In this document: positions 34,724-47,744 of the stretch, piece by piece
Position numbering within the stretch: the stretch's first letter is position 1
How the letters are laid out: each line of letters opens with the position of its first letter
Assembly: GCF_901000735.1 (NCBI RefSeq)
Contig: NC_081543.1
Location: 11,391,921 to 11,455,920 of the forward strand
Source: Corylus avellana
Taxonomy: Eukaryota > Streptophyta > Magnoliopsida > Fagales > Betulaceae
DNA: 64,000 nucleotides
Direction: 5' to 3'
Program-made: the position numbers and the translations under genes
The notes under the pieces: generated by a model
Told to the model about the DNA's origin: nothing
Seen by the model: only the letters and a program-made list of their open reading frames with translations
Databases searched by the model: none

Positions 34724-34949
34724 AAACTGCCTTTGTGTATCGGACAAGGCACCACCAACCAAGCCTCTAAAATCATCTTTTCCACTTTCTGTTTCTTCAT
34801 TTTTCAACTCCCCTTCTAGCCATGTTTCAGTTGAGTGTTAGCCTATTGTTGTTGATAGGAAACAGAACACTCTGTACCTACTTATTGTAATGCTGTGGAG
34901 CCATGTAATATATAGAGAAGTAAAAGCAGAGATGAAATTCACTTAAGAA

Positions 34950-37230
34950 GTTCATAAAAAGATTTGTACTTTTTTGTTTTGTTCAAAGAAACTTAAATTT
35001 AATTATTTAATTAATATTTTTATATTGTCCATCTCAATAAGGAAGATAGTATTGGAACTCAAAGTTAACGATTAGTCATTTGTCACATGTTTCATTTAAT
35101 ACGTCATAAACACTCAAATTCAATACGACATCAACAAGTGTTGAGTCATTCATAAAATAAAAAATCGACCCGACACGGTAGAAATTAGATAAACAATTAA
35201 ACACAGAATCTGAGAACCTAAAAAGTAAACCTACAGTAACAAAAAATTTCAATTCCATTAATGTAGCATTGCATTAGGATGTTAAGATGGATGTTGACGT
35301 ATCAAATAAGACACATGTAATAGATGACAAACTGTTAATTTTAACAATAAACTAATAGATTGACATATTTTAAATTTGGGCAAAATCTAATGATTTTATT
35401 CCTGAAATTGAAAACCCAATGACTAAATTCAAATCATATGAAAACCTAAAGACTAAATATAATTTTTCCAAAAAAAATATTTATAATTGGTTTACAACAA
35501 TTATGATGTGCCATATATGGAATGGAATAAGGAATATTCCCATAATATTCTCAATGTATAGTGAATATTTCGAGAATATTATAATAATATTCTATATTTT
35601 AGCATGCATTATTTTTTATTAGAATAATGTTAAAAATTATATTTTTATGAAAAGTGATTGGTGTCAATATTTTGTTCACATTTTGTTCATTTTCTTCTAT
35701 CAATTCAATAGATCAATCATTAGACTAATGAGGTCTACCACTGACTTATGTGAGGTCTACATAAGTCCACAAATCTAATAGTTGATTTGTAAGATGATAT
35801 AGGAGAAATATGGACAAGATATCGACACCTATTATTTCTCTATTTTTATTCCATAATTATTCCACAATGCTAGTGTAGCTGTCTCAATCAATGCTTACAT
35901 CAGTCATTGTTAACAAAAATAAAATTAATGATGAGTTGATACTGCCACATCAATAGTATAAAATAATTGTGAAAAAAGAAAAAAAAAAAAAAGAAGTGAT
36001 TTCAAGCTTTTTTATTATTATTATTATTATTTTGTATACTACTTTGCATCACCATTATAACCACTCACTCTTTTCCCTTATCCATTTTGTTGTTATCTTG
36101 GACGGTCGAGGAGGTTTGAAGAAATGGCACTAGGAAAGGAGGCTTTTGAGGGTTTTGTCCAAGCAAGGAAGTTATTTAAATTTCCAATCTTCATAGCTTT
36201 TATTTTTTATTATATTTTTTTTCAATAGATAAATAAAAAAAATTACGACAACATAACAACGCAAAAGAAGAAAGTTATATAAGCCAAATCAAAGACCAAC
36301 AAAACAACACTATTCATGCAACAATCTATTCCATAGTCTAGAACAGCATCTTCAAGATGAAAGGAGGATGCGGGAATGTTGCTAGCAGTGCTAGTTATAA
36401 CGGCTCATGGTGAAATTTTGTGAGTATCGTGGACGGCACCGAAAAGATTCTTAGCTTCATACTGGTTGTTGAATGAGCTGTGAAGACTAAAAGATATCTA
36501 CAAGTAGATAATGACTTTCCACTTTTGTTTGTAAGAGAGATGGAGAAGAAAGGACTAAAAATTGTTTATTATAATTACTATATCTTCCTCAAAGAAACAT
36601 GAAAAGCTAATTCAAATATCAGACTTTATAAACAGATAGCAAGCCAATGATGTAAGCAACCCATGAAAATACATCTCAATTACCATACTTTCCTCCTGTA
36701 ATAAAATTAACATCTCATGTAGAATATAAACCAACAAACTCCTGGAAGGAAAGCAACAAAACTGGTTGCAAAAGGTAAGAAAGTCATGCAATTTGGGCTG
36801 TCATGCCATTCCAATTCAAATAAACTCGAGAGGATCCTAATTCATTTCAAAAGAGACTTGATTTCAGTGTTTTTACAGGAAGATATGAAAAGAGCCGTTG
36901 ATTAGTATATTAATCTTAATTTTATTTTGATCAACTGAGTTTGCTAAAACTCTTCTTTTCTGTCTTGCTTGATGTAAATGCAGTTTCAAGAGCATGTATT
37001 ATTGACAGATACATTTTACTTAAATAAATTGATTTCTAACGGTACATTCCAGAAATTGTAATGCCTCAATTTGTAAACTTAATAAAAAATAAAAAATCAA
37101 CTTCTGTACACCATGCAGCCATCTAGTTGTCAATATGAAGGGCTGTTTCTTCTCTTTACAGTGGAAAAGAGCAATCTCATGGAAAGAATAGAATTTTAAT
37201 CAAAGAGATGTTCTTGAACTGCTGGTTATT
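34950..37230. other. Intergenic between PRK and PLGG1 3' ends
   Basis: No gene is seen. Short palindromic words around GAATATTC cluster near 35520-35600, and a TTA microsatellite is at about 36012-36032. Confidence 0.5.
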
Positions 37231-40200
37231 TTAGCCAACTACTGCAAGTAAGCTTTGCCTGATAGCCGGAACTGAGCAAAGAAGAGATCCAAATATACCA
37301 TTAAGAGCATAAGCAATGGCACAAAATGGGAGAGCCTCAGGCTCCTTGGCTGACAGTGCCGCTGTTCCCAATCCATGAGCACTAGAACAACCAAGTAAAA
37401 GCAAGTTAAGCATAAATGGATGAAAATGGCCATACCAATACTATTCAGTTGTACAAAACATGATCATATTATATTTTGGAAAAAATGCAAAACCACGCGG
37501 CATTTAACGGTTTCTGTCAAAAAATTAGATGAAAGTTGGATGCAGGTACCTATTTGTTATTTTGGCATACTACAAGGAGCTCTCAAAACATTTTTATGCC
37601 ACATAAAACTCATTGCAAATCAGTTAACTATAGGGACTGATTTTGCATTTTTTTCTTATATATTTATAATTGATGGAATGCTTTGAATCTGTTCACGGGA
37701 GCGAAACATAGAGATAAAAGCATTCAGATCCTAAGAGCATCTATCTTACAGTTCCCTGAATTTAGAAATTTTTGCAAAGAATTAAAATATTGGTTGCCTT
37801 TAAGCTTTGTACTATATCCAATTGAGAGCATGATTGATTGTACTAATACCACCTAAACATAAAACGGAGACACATGGGAAATGCCAACTTGGCCAATATG
37901 AACTTAATGGAGAGTACTCATTGATTAATCAGCTACTGAAGCACATACCTGGATGCAGTTGCTATCCCTCGAGCAATAGGATCACGAAACCGTAGTTTAT
38001 CAAGCGTTGCTTGCACAAAATTTGCTCCAACTAAACCAGTTACTACAACTACTGCGGCTGTGAGAGATGAATTGGTACCTATTTAAGAAATGGAAAACAT
38101 CATATTCCAAGAGAGAAAATGTTTCAAGCAAGTATACCAACATGTGGTCTGAACATTATATATTGATTGGGTAGTTAAGTAAGAAAAAGAAAAGGCATCA
38201 TACAAATGAATTGAAACAGTTCATCTTTTTTTGATCTGTTCTATACTATGAAAGTCACATCTAACTATAGCTCAATTTTATAATTGTACAGGATTGCCTG
38301 CCTACAAATTCCCAGAAGTTATATAAATTTTACCTTCAAACAAAGACACAATGCTGAGGGCCAATGCCACAGTTATACATCTGGGTAGAATTGATACAGT
38401 CAAAGATGGTTCTAGCCCAACAAGGCGTCCAACAAGAGCAGTTGAATACAATGAGAATATTGATGAGAGAATGACTGATGTGAAAATCTCGGCTGCATGC
38501 CTCTTAACGAGCTGAAAGTGTGCAGAGAAACATCGTTACTTTATTAGTTTACAACATCATCTGATCATATGTAGGATTTTCACAACATTAGATCGGAATT
38601 AATAAGAAACAAAAATGGACATGGTGGCACAGTGAGGTATTCATATAGGTTAACTTTGTATCAATTTCATGTTGGAGCATATGGTGCACATATAAAAGAT
38701 AGGAGAACAACACTATGATCTGGATACCCATATCCCTGGCACCAAAATCAAACTGTACAGGGATCTTTCACCATCTGTTATCCACTTTCCCAGATTTTCC
38801 AGTAAAAGAGAGCAAAAAAAAAAAAAAAAAGAAAAGGTTTGCATAGTTATATTGTATAGTTAGAAATTATATATTATGACAAGAAATGGTATACGTAAAA
38901 GGGTGGTCCCCTCCCTTATATGCATCCAGTGGCATGCTTTGTTTAGGTACTCAGGTGGTCAATGGACCACTAGTTGTCCATTGATAATCCACAGAACTCT
39001 GTCTAGGTACTCAGGTGGACTAAACCCAGCCTTAAACTTGAGAAGAATCAAACTAAATTAGCAGTAACTGTTAAAAGTTGGGAAAATACTTAACTCAGTA
39101 GATGTGAAGGATTTACCTTTCTCTGTTTGAACATAGAGAAGGCAAAAGAGAGTATAACAGATCCCAAAAATCCCATTAAGACATCACCAGCCCCAGGATT
39201 AGAAGACACCTTTGTAAGGTAATATCCTGCTTATATTAGAAAGAACAATCACCAACAAAGGTACAGATATGCTAAACTGAAACAGTAATACTGGTAAAAT
39301 TCGCAAAAGATTAGTTCATATGAGAGAGAAACAATGTGTGAGCCTGCCTATATGTGCACAGAGAGAAAGAGATCTAGACCTTTCCTTTTTCTCCTCATTT
39401 GAACCACTACTTGTATGTACTTTGCTACCGAACCAGTTTTAGGAAAGATACTTCCTCCTTGGAAGTAGGAACCTTTCCACAACAAGATACATCATCCTCT
39501 GACCATACAAAACTTTATCTCATTCATTTGGGTTCAGATAAACATATCCTGATTTTCCTTCAGCTCTATCTAACTTCTGTCCTTTTTTGAGCATAAACCA
39601 TGTCTTCTCCAACAAATTCAGCCACTGTTCTTTCTGCATTCTACTTGTCCTTTTAGTGTCTTCACTTTGAACCAAGTCACTCTTGAGAAATCATGTTTTG
39701 TGTGCCCTAATAACATAGCAGTCTTAGCCTTCTGGTAGTATCACATCTTGAGAAATCATTATGTTTGACAATGGTTTTGAAAAGTGTTTTTTTGGCTTTG
39801 GTTTGAAAAAGTGTTTCGATGTGATATAGAGGCGATAAGTGTTTTTTGGTAGGGTCCACATTTGAAAAGTTGATGCATACCCCAAATAAATGGCATTGAA
39901 TTTCAATTGTTATATAACAAATCTAAGTCATGTAGAGTCTCTTCTTTAACATTATTATGTTTTCTAATTTTTATAGCCTTCAGTGGTTTTGAAAATAGAA
40001 GGTTCCTATTTGTCTTTGACAATACAAAACCTATAAATAAGTCCTTTGTGGGAAAATGGGGTTACACACCATGAAGCAAAAATGAAAAATGATGTCAGAA
40101 CTTACTACTCACCACCATAAGGCAATTGAATGGAGGGATGTTACTACCCAATTTAATGTCTTTCCATTCTCCTACCAACAAAAATCATGGGATGCTTGAA

Positions 40201-43200
40201 TTATTGACTTCCATTTCACTTGGGTAAAGACTCAAAATTCCTAATCCTCACACTAAACATCAAGATGATCCAAGTCCCTATCTTTCCCACACCTTATCCT
40301 CGTAAGTTCATATATAGCTCTTGCTCCCAGCATTTAAACATGAATTATGTTAAATCACTAGTTATTCCAAAATTTTAAATTTATAGGAAATAGTAAATTT
40401 AAACAATTAACTAATGTTTTAACACTCCTCCTTATGTGTGGTCTTAAACTCCCTCCCAACACATGAAATACTTAATTAAAATATGGGTTAAACTGTGGAG
40501 TTAAGGTGTGAGCTTAGAACCTTAACTCTGATACCATGTCAAATCATTATTTATCTCAAGAGCTTAACCTCACAGAAAAGTATGAATTTAATCTTTTAAT
40601 TAATATTTTAACACAATCACAATAAAGATTTATTTAATATGTATCTTTATGAAACACTATTTGTGGGTATGGGTAATATAATAATTTGGCCCATACTAAT
40701 TATGGTGAAATTTTCTAACAGTATGTTAGATTTTCCTTTTATACACAATTATATTACATTGGTGAAAAAAAAAAAAAAAAAGAGAGAGAGAGAGAGAAGA
40801 AGAAGAAGAAGAAGAAGAAAAGAAAAGCAGTACACTGGGAAATAGTATAAAGACAAAAAATGGTAAAATAAGAGGAGAGACCCAAAAAGCTTATTTGGAA
40901 CCATACAAGTGGATGTAGTTGGACTAATTGTTGCAGCTTGTGATATTCCTGATTATATTATGTGTTCATCTTATCGTGTAGTAACCAAAGGAAACACAAT
41001 TTAGGTAAGGAAATCAGAAACTTAAGCTTTTGAGTATACCTAGAATAGGATCAAGTCCAGACTGGGAAAGGTACCCAAAAGCCAATGCAGCCAGATCTGC
41101 AGATACTGCACAGCAAATAATTGGATGAAAAACTTTCTTCACATCTGATGGCAATCTGAAACCCACATCCAGAAAGAAAAGGTGAAGTGTCTACACAAAA
41201 AGCAAAGAATTACACAAATATAAAATTTTAGACTAGAACATAACAGTTAGATTATTCACCATTAATCTTATTATTAATTATTTTCCTCAGTAAGAAATTT
41301 TGTCACTATGACATGCTAAAGTTAGGAATATGAAGCTTTACCTAGAACCAACCATGTAGCCTAACACCGTTGATGCAAGTAGGAAAGGAAGGCATGTTCG
41401 TGCACTTGTCCCCAATATTGTTGGGTACACTAGTGCAGACACAAATGATACAAGGAAAATCCCAGTCCAAGCCCACACTTCAATGGGAGAAAAGGGAGAT
41501 GGTTTTGCCATAGGCTCTGCATCTGTCATTTCTGTCTTTACAATTTTTCTTACAGCTATTGCTGTATAACCCGCAACAGAAAGTGAAGCCAGCCAGCCTC
41601 CAACTGCAAGTTAAACCATTAAACACGAATATCAGTTGCACTTGAAAGAAAAAAATTCAACACACTTCTAATCGTATAACTATTTTCTTTCAATTATTTA
41701 GACCGAAAAATTAAAGAAAATAGTTTAACTGAAACAAAATCAACTGAAAAACTGTTGTGTAGTTTTAACTGAAAGAAAATCAACTGAAGTAACATAGCGC
41801 AACAGCAATAAATTAGACTCATGCAGCAAATAAAAGTTCCTTAATGACTTCTTCAACTGTAAATAATTTTTTTTTTTTTTGATGAATAAGCTGTAAATAA
41901 ATTCTCAGCTCAAAGTGTTTGTAGTTTAGATTCTAGAATAAGTTTCTAAAGAAACATTTGGCTTTGTCTGATTCCCAGCAGTTCACGCCCACGTGTAATG
42001 TACCGCAGTCACATAAATGAGGGAACTTTTTATTAGTTAAGTAAAGCCTCATGCGAAAAGACTGTAGAAACACAATGGCACACTCAGATATATGATCCCT
42101 AAATGGTTTTGAATATTCTTTAACTTAAAATAGTTACTGTAACATCGAGGCTTTGGTTATTGTGAAAATGTATTCCAAGAGCTCTGTAGACCAGCATTCA
42201 CTCTAATCTATCCTTTATATTAGATGGTTGCTTTCTGAACTGCAAAATGCACAATATAGGGGCACGTGAGACAATAATTGTGGTCTATGAAGGACATTAA
42301 GCAAAGTTTAGACCACGACATTGAGCTTATTAGAAATGCAAGGCTTGTAAATTGAAAAGTAATGGCAATTACATGAGTGAGACATAGAAGTTACTTGTTC
42401 GAATTGACCATTGCAAAGCGAGCAAGCTCTAATTCATAGTCTTAGAACCTAGGAAAGAGTTTTCTCTGTTAAATACTTTAAGTTCTTTCTTCAAAACTCT
42501 GATCCATATGATCAAAGGATTCCTTTGACACGCAGCAAGTTCTTAATAGCAATTTCTAACCTTCCACAACAAAAATACTTGCAATAGAGGCGATAGGAGG
42601 TAAGAGATGAGTGCACTGAGCAATGGAAATGTTGAAGAATTAATGATCAGAGAGAGACGCAAATTTGGTGGATGATGCAGGATATATAAATTAAATGATC
42701 TTATTTCACAATCTCATCTTTTTAAATGGTTCACAATGATCAGGTGGTAGGGAGCATTGGCAAAAAAGTCGAATGATGGCAGTAAATAATTAAAGACGCA
42801 AGGACAAATGGGATAAGCTCTTCTTTAAGCTCATGGCCTTGCTACATTATTTATTTATACTTTTCACAAAAATAAATTACAGTCCGAAAAGAGTCACTGA
42901 ATCCCTACAAATGAAAACCAAAAAGATCAATCACCACTCATAGTTGATCTAAAAGTACACAAAAATTAACGTACCTATAATGAAACAGATCTTGATGCCG
43001 GAAGCAGCTGGAATGTCTCTAACAGCAAGAGGCAAAACAACCAACGACGGAACATAGAACAACGGTAGCCATCTCTGAATGAAGATGAGAGCAGGCTCAA
43101 AGAAGTTCATCAAACCTGTCGCCACAGCTGGGACAGTGGAATCGAGAATAACAAGAACAGAGAATATACAGAACATCCCAAATAGCGCACTCGGGAACTT

Positions 43201-43688
43201 AATAGCAGCAACCACAAATGCCGCTTTCAAAAACTTATCCATCGCCAATATAATCCCAAGCGAAACAATCAAATGCGCAATCCCAAACACCTAACATGCA
43301 TAAAAACAAAAACCCATCAACACATATCATTCAAACAAGGCTCACATACATTCAAAACAATCAAATGGCAACGTACTGTCTGAGAGACCGTAGAAGTGCC
43401 ACTGCTTTCTCCGCCAACGGATTTCATTGAAATCTCTCTACTGGAGGAAGTTTCCGGAGAACCCATTTGCAAGAACCTGGAGTTGAGTCCAAACGCTCTA
43501 ATGGGTGTGGCCGATTTTTGAGAACGGGGCGGTCTACGTAAAAATCGGCCACCATTGAAAGCCAAAGCGCATGCTTTATGCGTATACGCAAGTGAAGTTC
43601 GACAAGTAAAGGAAGAAAGTTTTGGATGGTGGTGATTGGAGAGAGCGAAAGGAAAGTTATGGAGCATGGCCGAGGTGGTGGTCGCCAT
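37231..43688 (-). CDS. PLGG1: Plastidal glycolate/glycerate translocator 1
   Basis: PLGG1 (LrgB/CidB family) exchanges photorespiratory glycolate and glycerate across the chloroplast inner envelope. Eight exons on the minus strand: 43688-43377, 43290-42975, 41603-41342, 41155-41040, 39226-39117, 38511-38334, 38078-37949, 37381-37231. They join to 1,575 bp, 524 residues, with every phase consistent; Arabidopsis PLGG1 is of similar length. Exon 1 encodes a Ser/Thr/Arg-rich transit peptide. The rest alternates hydrophobic helices with a mid-loop (TEMTDAEPMAKPSPFSP). The conserved LrgB part includes GLEPSLTVSILPRCITVALA, then ARGIATASSAHGLGTAAL. The start ATG at 43688 (MATTTSAML) was preferred to an in-frame one 43 codons upstream because it begins a typical transit peptide. 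Intron 7 holds a MITE (37478-37655). Confidence 0.96.
37478..37655. mobile_element. Mutator-type MITE in PLGG1 intron 7
   Basis: Inverted ends GGAAAAAATGCAAAACCAC and TTTTGCATTTTTTTC; flanks TTATATTTT / TTATATATT match 8 of 9. Related to 44207-44573. Confidence 0.65.
39720..39905. repeat. Repeat in PLGG1 intron 4
   Basis: Words such as GTCCACATTTGAAAAGT and AAAGTGTTTTTTGG recur near 57840-57930 in the OSCA intron. Probably a non-autonomous element; ends not resolved. Confidence 0.45.
40780..40822. repeat. GA/GAA microsatellite in PLGG1 intron 4
   Basis: A GA run followed by a GAA run, next to an A tract. Confidence 0.85.
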
Positions 43689-44206
43689 GGTATAAAAGGG
43701 TAAACAAGCGAGTGAAGAAGCTTCAGGGAGAGAGAGAGCGACACAAAGAAAGAAAGCATTTTTATTTTTGTGGGGCCTGCAAAATTTTGTATGGACATAA
43801 ATCAAGGTTGAGGGCAAAGAGGATGAGATTTCTCTTTGAGACTTCCTCGTACAACGGACACTGCGGAATTTTTTCCGGGCATTTCGAAAATATAAATGAT
43901 AAGAATTCTTCTAGTTTTTTTTTTTTTTAATTTATATATATATTTTTTTTTTGTTATAATGTGATTTTTAAAATTATTAATAAATTAAAAGTCAATAATA
44001 ACAATGCTAGAAAGCGGTGGCTTTCTTTTTTCCTCTCAAAATTTAACATTGGATCAAAAATTAATAATTATTTATTATAAATTTAACGGTAATTTTAAGA
44101 GCTACATTAATTTTAAGATGACACAAGAGGACATTAATCTTTTTTCTAGCATTAATGTTGTTAAATAGACAGTGATTCGAATCCTTTTTATGGCAAATAG
44201 TCTTAA

Positions 44207-44573
44207 GGAAAAAAATGCAAAATCACGGATTCACGGATGCACTAATTTGCAATAAGTTTTTTGTGGTATAAAAATGTTTTAAGAGCTTTTTGTGGTATGT
44301 GAAAATAATAAATAGGTCACTGCACCCAACTTTCGTTGAACTTTCTAATGAAAATCGTCAAATGTTACATCAGCAACAATTAGGTTATGACATGTATAAC
44401 CCATAATAAGTGTTTGTTATTTGATGATTTCTGTCAAAAATTTAAATGAAAGATGAGTGTAGAGGCCTATTTGTTATTTTTGCATACCACGAAGAGCTCT
44501 TAGAACATTTTTATATCATATAGAGTTTATTGCCAATCAGTATAACCACGTGGACTAATTTTAAATGTTTTCC
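44207..44573. mobile_element. MITE upstream of PLGG1
   Basis: Ends GGAAAAAAATGCAAAATCAC and TTAAATGTTTTCC, with internal words shared with 37478-37655 (TGCATACCACGAAGAGCTCT here, TGGCATACTACAAGGAGCTC there). Flanks TAGTCTTAA / TAATTTTAA match 7 of 9. Confidence 0.55.
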
Positions 44574-45648
44574 TAATTTTAAAATTAAAAACCTTAATGC
44601 CGTTTTTAGGATTGTGTAGTTCTTAGGATTATATGATATTTTTCACACACATTTTACACTGGTTAAAGTAACTTTTATGTCAATTACTTAAAAAATGTCA
44701 TGTCAACTAGTTTGAAATATAAATGATATATGAGCTTGAAGAGTGGCATTACTCATATCATTACTCTTACTTATAAATAAAGTCCATCTCAATAGACTTA
44801 TACGGTGTGATTTTAAAAATACATTCTTTTGCCTACAATTTGAATTTTTTCCTTTCAAAAACTCACTTTTAAGTAGAATAATTTTTGCAATTTAATTTAA
44901 AATCGCACTTTCGGTATACAAAATCGCATTGTCAAACACACTTTTTGTGTCCTATCTTAATACCTATAAATAAATCCCATCTCAATAGTGTACATGGTAT
45001 TCTAGAGATAGTTTGAGATTTCATAAAAATAAATAAATAAATAAAATAAAATAAAATAAAAAGGTTCATTGCATTGCATTTTTTCTTGGTACTAGAGAAG
45101 AAATAGCAACATCATAAATAGAGAAAAGGTTCATTGTAATTTTCTATAGTACTAGGAAAGAAAAAGCATTGTTGTTGCTTTCTGTATGTAGACAATCTTG
45201 TAGAACCATGTGTCATGATTCTTGCCTTTTCATTTTTGTTCTTTGTTGATTTTTTTATTGCAAGCGTGTGAGAACTCTTAACACCATGGTTTGATTTTTC
45301 CTGTCTTTTAGGGTCTTATTGGATGTAACCTGAATGAATCAAACCAAACAGGACGGAACGGAACAGAGGAAATTGCTAGGTTCTTTCTATTGTACCTTTG
45401 TTTTCCCATCACGATAAGAAACAGCTAAAGTTCATCCTGTACCCTTATGGACCTATGGTGATATTACAGAAGGAGTCAAGGACTCTTTTTCTCCTCTGCT
45501 TGGGTGTTGGGGTTGGAGGAAGCAAAACTTTCTTTGCAATAGTTAGGCATGGTGGGGTCAAGTTTTTGAAGACTTCTCAAGGTGTTCTCGCAACTCTGTT
45601 TTTTTTTTTTTTCTTCAACTAAAGTAAAATTTATCTTCGGAAGAGTAT

Positions 45649-45885
45649 GAGCCTGTTTGGGTGTGCGTTTAAGTGGTCTAAAAGTACGTTTAACACTCAA
45701 AAAGTCCGTTTGAAGAAAAAAGTACTTGTTTGGTAAAAATAATTGAAAGCACTTTTAAAGGTTTAAAAAGCCTAAAAATAGCTAAAACGTACTTTTGACA
45801 AAAATTTTAAAATAAAGCTTTTGCTAAAAAGTGTTTTTTTTTTACTCAAAAGCTCTATTTCTCAAACGCAATCTTAAACATACTC
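45649..45885. mobile_element. PIF/Harbinger-like MITE, second copy
   Basis: Ends GAGCCTGTTTGGGTGTGCG and GCAATCTTAAACATACTC with TAT on both sides. Same family as 13142-13372 (shared GAAGAAAAAAGTACTTGTTTGG-like interior). Confidence 0.55.
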
Positions 45886-47097
45886 TATATATCTCAATCT
45901 CTTCAGTGTTGAGTGTTGATAGATTAAGGTAATTTAGTCGTTTGTCTTAGCGAACGCAATCCCAAACATGCTCTATATATCTCAATCTCTTCAGTGTTGA
46001 CAGATTAAAGTAATTTAGTGGTTTGTCATAGCGAAATAAAATTGCATTGAAATCCAAACCAAATGTAGAAGAAAAATGAACATATTTAACTCCCATATGA
46101 AATGAAAATGAAGGTGGAAGTTAGTCTTTTTGGAATCATATTAGATAGATTAAACTGCCTTCTCTTGATCCGAGGACAAATAAGAGGACAGGGGCTTCAT
46201 GGATAAGAGGAGTACAATATTGTTCTCATATTGAGACATGTTTGGGGCATTATCTGTCCGTACCCTTCTTGCCTTGCCTTCAACAACACAAGTGTTGCTT
46301 GTTCAAAGGCGCAACGGCTAACTTAATCATTAAACAAAGAACCTTTTATTAGACGTTTGTTAAATTACTACTCATCTTAGAAGTTGAAGCTAATAAGAAA
46401 GAGTTAATTTAAACATTAAATTAAGATTCTAATAACGACAACTAGGATTGTACACCGCCCTGTATGGTAGGAGAAGAGTCCCAAACCAGTTTTTTGTTAA
46501 AAGGTTGCTTGGAATCCTTTGATTGGTAACAACTGAGAATGAAATGAAATTGTACAAGGCTAGTGTTTTAGACGTTTACTGCCTGATAAACCACTTAAAC
46601 TGTGAGTTCAAAGTGAAAAGAAAGGTATTTCTTTCTATGCTAAACAACGGCTGCTGATGTAGTGATTTGTACACACAATAGGGTAGGCCTCCTTTGCACA
46701 AGTCAACACCACATTGCTGGTCACCTCTGCCATATTCACCTAGATTTGCATCACCCTTATTTCAATTATGATGTAGGACCCCTCCCCCCCCTTTCGGTGT
46801 AAGCAGGGTTCGAACGGTCACATTAAGTAGAGTCGCTAAGAGCTTCGCTCGAGCGAACGCTTGAGCAGAGCAAGATGGAACACTCTGCTTGAAGAGTGCT
46901 CGAGCAGACTAGAAAGATGTTTGGTTAATGTTATAAGAAACATAGCAATTTGTATTGAACAAATCAAGCCTTGAGAGTGAAATATTGAAGTTCATAATTA
47001 AACAAACACTGAAGTTCCAAAGACATGTTTTCTCATGTGTATGCTTGGAGGTAAAAGAGGGAGTTTGGGTCATTCCTCATTTTTTGAAACAGGTTTG

Positions 47098-47208
47098 AAC
47101 TGTAGAGTATCCAGTTAGTTATATTTTAGGAGCATTTTTGTCTTTTCCCTTTTTGAAAGGATAAAAATACATCTCCAATATAACTAACTGGATATTCTCC
47201 AGTTCATT
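47098..47208. mobile_element. Small hairpin MITE
   Basis: Arms GAGTATCCAGTTAGTTATATT and AATATAACTAACTGGATATTC flank a short loop. About 110 bp in all; family not assigned. Part of the same word (AAACTGGATATTCTCC) recurs near 22030. Confidence 0.6.
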
Positions 47209-47744
47209 TGAACGAGAGAGGATCCTAATTCTCTTTTTTCTCGTTTATGCTTTCATTCTACTCCACTTCTTGCAATCATTTCAAAGGCCAATGATTTTCA
47301 ATAGGGATGTGTGTGTGAGTGGTCATCAAAAGTTTCACATTTGATCACAACTCATTTTAATTTCTACGAATCAACAGCAGGCCAACCACGTCCCAACAAA
47401 AAAAAGAACAAAAATCAGGCTAGTGTGATTAACAAACAAAAATGATTTAACATGCAATAACATCTTATTCAACATTGAGCTTAGCTCTTGGGTATGTTCT
47501 AAGCCTCAAATTAAGGCCAAATATAATTGAATCACTGAGACATTTGTCTGGTAGAATCAGGAGTCCTACAATATCATTCTTCAATGCAGAAAACAAACAA
47601 AAAAAAATTCATATTGTGTGGTGTGTTCTGACTAGCCATGTATTTATTCTCACAATTATGATTAGCAAAATTTATGATAAATGCCTATTTTACCTTAAAA
47701 TAAATTGTGTTATTTAATAGTAAGGCCTGCCGGAGAAAGATGCC

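Larger units (their letters stand above)
43689..47744. other. Intergenic between PLGG1 and the 4CL-like gene
   Basis: The PLGG1 leader and promoter occupy the left end; a TA-rich stretch at about 43928-43945 could supply a TATA box on the minus strand. Beyond are MITEs (listed separately) and unannotated AT-rich DNA. A near-perfect palindrome GCTTCGCTCGAGCGAACGC lies at about 46850. No further gene is seen. Confidence 0.5.

Noticed and set aside
43424..43798. Second minus frame over PLGG1 exon 1
   Set aside because: The frame joining to exon 2 in phase and encoding the transit peptide is the other one.
46850..46868. Short palindrome GCTTCGCTCGAGCGAACGC
   Set aside because: It is isolated, with no promoter or gene context; similar CG-rich words occur in LTR debris, so no regulatory role is claimed.
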